A stretch of 5,851 nt of DNA, from NCBI GenBank assembly GCA_944363895.1, contig CALVVP010000086.1, forward strand, positions 1-5,851. Direction: 5' to 3'. Origin of the DNA: an uncultured Bacilli bacterium. GTDB lineage: Bacteria; Bacillota_I; Bacilli_A; RF39; UBA660. A program made the translations under genes and the position numbers. Positions 4,111 through 5,851 of the stretch are shown here, piece by piece (positions within the stretch are counted from its first letter, which is position 1; every line of letters begins with the position of its first letter). Under the pieces are notes generated by a model. It was not told where the DNA came from, did not search any database, and saw nothing but the letters and a program-made list of their open reading frames with translations.

Positions 4111-5796
4111 TTATTTCATCAATTCAATTATTTTAGTAATTATGTCGTTAATATGAACATCAAATACCTGATTAGTTTCTCTTACCTTTAATTCAACTAA
4201 ACTATTTTTAGCTTTTTTACCAATCGTTATCCGATATGGAATTCCAATTAAATCCATATCATTAAATTTAACACCGGCTCTTAAATCACGGTCATCTAAA
4301 ATAGTATCAATATTATTATTCATTAAATTATTATATAAAGCATTAGCAATTGATTTTTGTAAATCATCATCTTTATCGATCAACACAATACTTACTTTAA
4401 ATGGTGCGATATTAACTGGCCAAATAATCCCATGTTCATCGTTTTTTTGTTCGACGACACTAGCCATGATTCTTCCTAAACCAATACCATAACAGCCCAT
4501 AACGACTGGTTTTAAAGTGTTAAATTCATCTAAATAATTTAAATCTAATGCTTTAGAATATTTTGTACCTAACTTAAAGGTATTACCAATTTCAATGCCA
4601 TTTTTAAAATATAGTTTTTTACCACATTTAGGACAAGCATCAAATTCTTTGACATTTTTAATATCCCCAATATAATCATATTTGAAATCTGCAGTGTTGA
4701 CATTTTTATAGTGGTAATCGGTTTTATTTGCCCCAACTATATAGTTATATTTATATAATATATCATTATCGATGATTATCTTTATATCTAAACCAATTGG
4801 TCCAGCAAAGCCAACTTTCGCCTTGGTAACTTTCTCTACTTCTTCAAAACTAGCTAGTTCGATTTTCGTGCCACCGACTAATTTTAACAATTTAGTTTCG
4901 TTGATTTCTCTATCACCACTAACTAAACAAGCATATAAAGTATCATCGATTTTATAAATTAAAGTTTTAACAAACTTATCTTTATCCTCTTCTAATAAAT
5001 TAGAAACTTCTTCGATTGTTTTCGCATTTGGTGTATAAACTAATTCTCTTGTCTTCGGTTTTTCTGCTTTTTCTTTATTGATAACACATTCACTTACCTC
5101 GATATTAGAAGCATAACCACAATCACATAAAACTAAAATATCTTCACCAATATCAGTAACTGCTTGAAATTCTTCACTTAATAAGCCACCCATAACTCCA
5201 GTATCGGCAGTTACGATACGATAATCGATACCAATTCTATCGAATATTTTTTTATAAGCTTCAAACATTTTATGATAAGATTTATCTAAACCATCTAAAT
5301 CTTGATCGAAGCTGTAAGCATCTTTCATAAAAAATTCTCTTACTCTAATCAAACCAAATCGCGGTCTTGGTTCATCACGATATTTATTGCCAATCTGATA
5401 TAAATTGAAAGGTAAATCTTTATATGATTTTACTTTCATTTTAGCAGCTTCGACAAAAAATTCTTCATGTGTAGGTCCAAGTACTAAAGAACGATTATAA
5501 CGGTCTTTTAAACTAAACATCGAATCGCCAAAATTATCTCTTCTACCACTACTGATATAAACATCTTCTGGTAATAAATTAGGCATCAATAATTCATTAG
5601 CGCCTGCTTTATTCATCTCTTCTCTAATGATATTTTCGATATTTTTTAAAACCTTTAAACCTAATGGCATATACATATAAATACCATTACCGATTTTTTT
5701 AACCATTCCACTTTTAACTAGTAGATTACCACTTACTGTTTCTTCATCTTTAACATCTTCTCTAAAAGTATAAAAAAAGTTTTCACTTAAACGCAT
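4111..5796 (-). CDS. proS: Prolyl-tRNA synthetase, bacterial type with editing insertion domain
   Basis: This enzyme charges tRNA-Pro with proline in the cytoplasm, using ATP. From the chosen start it has 561 residues, normal for bacterial-type ProRS. Visible in order: the N-terminal class II catalytic region, the GPTHEE loop (about 107-112), motif 2 starting RDEPRPRFGLIR (about 140-151) and continuing to MKDAYSF, an insertion (INS, YbaK-like) domain at about 222-380, motif 3 GCYGIGLGRIMASV (about 434-447), and a C-terminal anticodon-binding domain from about residue 467. The INS domain of this family hydrolyses Ala-tRNA-Pro; a VKTL lysine near residue 277 is present. Two cysteine pairs flank the INS: CDC (224, 226) and CPKC (388, 391), possibly a metal site. 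An upstream in-frame GTG at 5805 is rejected because it lies within the Shine-Dalgarno GAGGTG (5808-5803), which is well placed for the ATG at 5796. The gene is monocistronic or leads into the SPOR-like gene 53 bases downstream. The identification is secure. Confidence 0.97.
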   Translation of the reverse strand: MRLSENFFYTFREDVKDEETVSGNLLVKSGMVKKIGNGIYMYMPLGLKVLKNIENIIREEMNKAGANELLMPNLLPEDVYISSGRRDNFGDSMFSLKDRYNRSLVLGPTHEEFFVEAAKMKVKSYKDLPFNLYQIGNKYRDEPRPRFGLIRVREFFMKDAYSFDQDLDGLDKSYHKMFEAYKKIFDRIGIDYRIVTADTGVMGGLLSEEFQAVTDIGEDILVLCDCGYASNIEVSECVINKEKAEKPKTRELVYTPNAKTIEEVSNLLEEDKDKFVKTLIYKIDDTLYACLVSGDREINETKLLKLVGGTKIELASFEEVEKVTKAKVGFAGPIGLDIKIIIDNDILYKYNYIVGANKTDYHYKNVNTADFKYDYIGDIKNVKEFDACPKCGKKLYFKNGIEIGNTFKLGTKYSKALDLNYLDEFNTLKPVVMGCYGIGLGRIMASVVEQKNDEHGIIWPVNIAPFKVSIVLIDKDDDLQKSIANALYNNLMNNNIDTILDDRDLRAGVKFNDMDLIGIPYRITIGKKAKNSLVELKVRETNQVFDVHINDIITKIIELMK

Positions 5797-5802
5797 ACAC
5801 TT

Positions 5803-5808
5803 CACCTC
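5803..5808 (-). promoter_or_regulatory. Ribosome binding site that decides the proS start
   Basis: GAGGTG on the minus strand is followed by a 6-base spacer and then ATG at 5796. It overlaps the alternative GTG codon at 5805-5803, so that GTG cannot be the normal start. Confidence 0.8.
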
Positions 5809-5817
5809 AACAATTTA

Positions 5818-5826
5818 ATTATATCA
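5818..5826 (-). promoter_or_regulatory. Probable proS promoter, extended -10
   Basis: The minus strand reads TGATATAAT, a perfect -10 hexamer (5823-5818) with the upstream TG of an extended -10. No convincing -35 is seen 16-18 bases further upstream, as is usual for extended -10 promoters. The predicted start near 5811 would give a leader of about 15 bases, too short for a T-box or riboswitch. Confidence 0.6.
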
Positions 5827-5851
5827 CATTTAAGACTAAGCACTTACATAT

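Noticed and set aside
4772..4957. 61-residue open frame on the plus strand
   Set aside because: It lies wholly antisense inside the ProRS insertion domain, has no Shine-Dalgarno site of note and resembles no family; it is a shadow of the coding strand.
5443..5455. Single perfect 0A-box match TTTGTCGAA (minus strand)
   Set aside because: It is a single copy within conserved ProRS codons (FFVEA) and away from any promoter.

Overview
The window is strongly AT-rich bacterial DNA with six complete protein genes, all on the minus strand, so it reads from right to left. The genes use the standard bacterial code: the SPOR-like gene ends in TGA inside an ATGA overlap, and tryptophan is TGG. Shine-Dalgarno sites are strong and purine-rich. 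A B. subtilis-like omega subunit, a bacterial-type prolyl-tRNA synthetase with an insertion domain, and a SPOR-protein/radC pair all point to a low-GC Firmicute (Bacilli, Erysipelotrichia or RF39-like). The species cannot be named from the sequence alone.

Layout in transcription order: (1) proS at 5796-4111, behind an extended -10 promoter. (2) A two-gene unit of a short membrane-anchored SPOR-like protein (4057-3611) and radC (3614-2925), joined by an ATGA overlap and closed by a probable hairpin terminator at 2914-2884. (3) A second two-gene unit of a two-TM protein with a degenerate NERD-like domain (2848-2234) and a large DUF2779 protein (2253-481), overlapping by 20 bases. The DUF2779 protein looks like a Cas4/RecB-type Fe-S nuclease domain fused to a DnaQ-like exonuclease domain. 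(4) rpoZ (408-214) with its own promoter. (5) A 213-base non-coding left end with a good leftward sigma-A promoter (178-149), several mutually exclusive hairpins, and a strong rightward terminator (89-121). That terminator suggests a convergent transcript entering from the left.

The most notable signal is regulatory. Three intergenic regions each carry a pair of heptamers close to the Spo0A box (TGTCRAA), repeated at exactly 10 bp: 198-214, 474-490 and 4092-4108. The last pair, with TGTCGAA and AGTCGAA, lies just upstream of the -10 box of the SPOR-like gene. Its outer TTCGAC is 22 bp from the -10, the unusual spacing known from the Spo0A-activated spoIIG promoter. In B. subtilis the SPOR protein gene spoIIB also lies close upstream of radC (with maf between). 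Box and synteny together suggest that this is a SpoIIB-like gene under Spo0A-type control, and that rpoZ and the unseen gene to the left may belong to the same regulon. This is inference from sequence only.

Three probable translation starts lie downstream of the longest possible start (proS, rpoZ and the NERD-like gene). In each case the Shine-Dalgarno site falls inside or over the extra codons.
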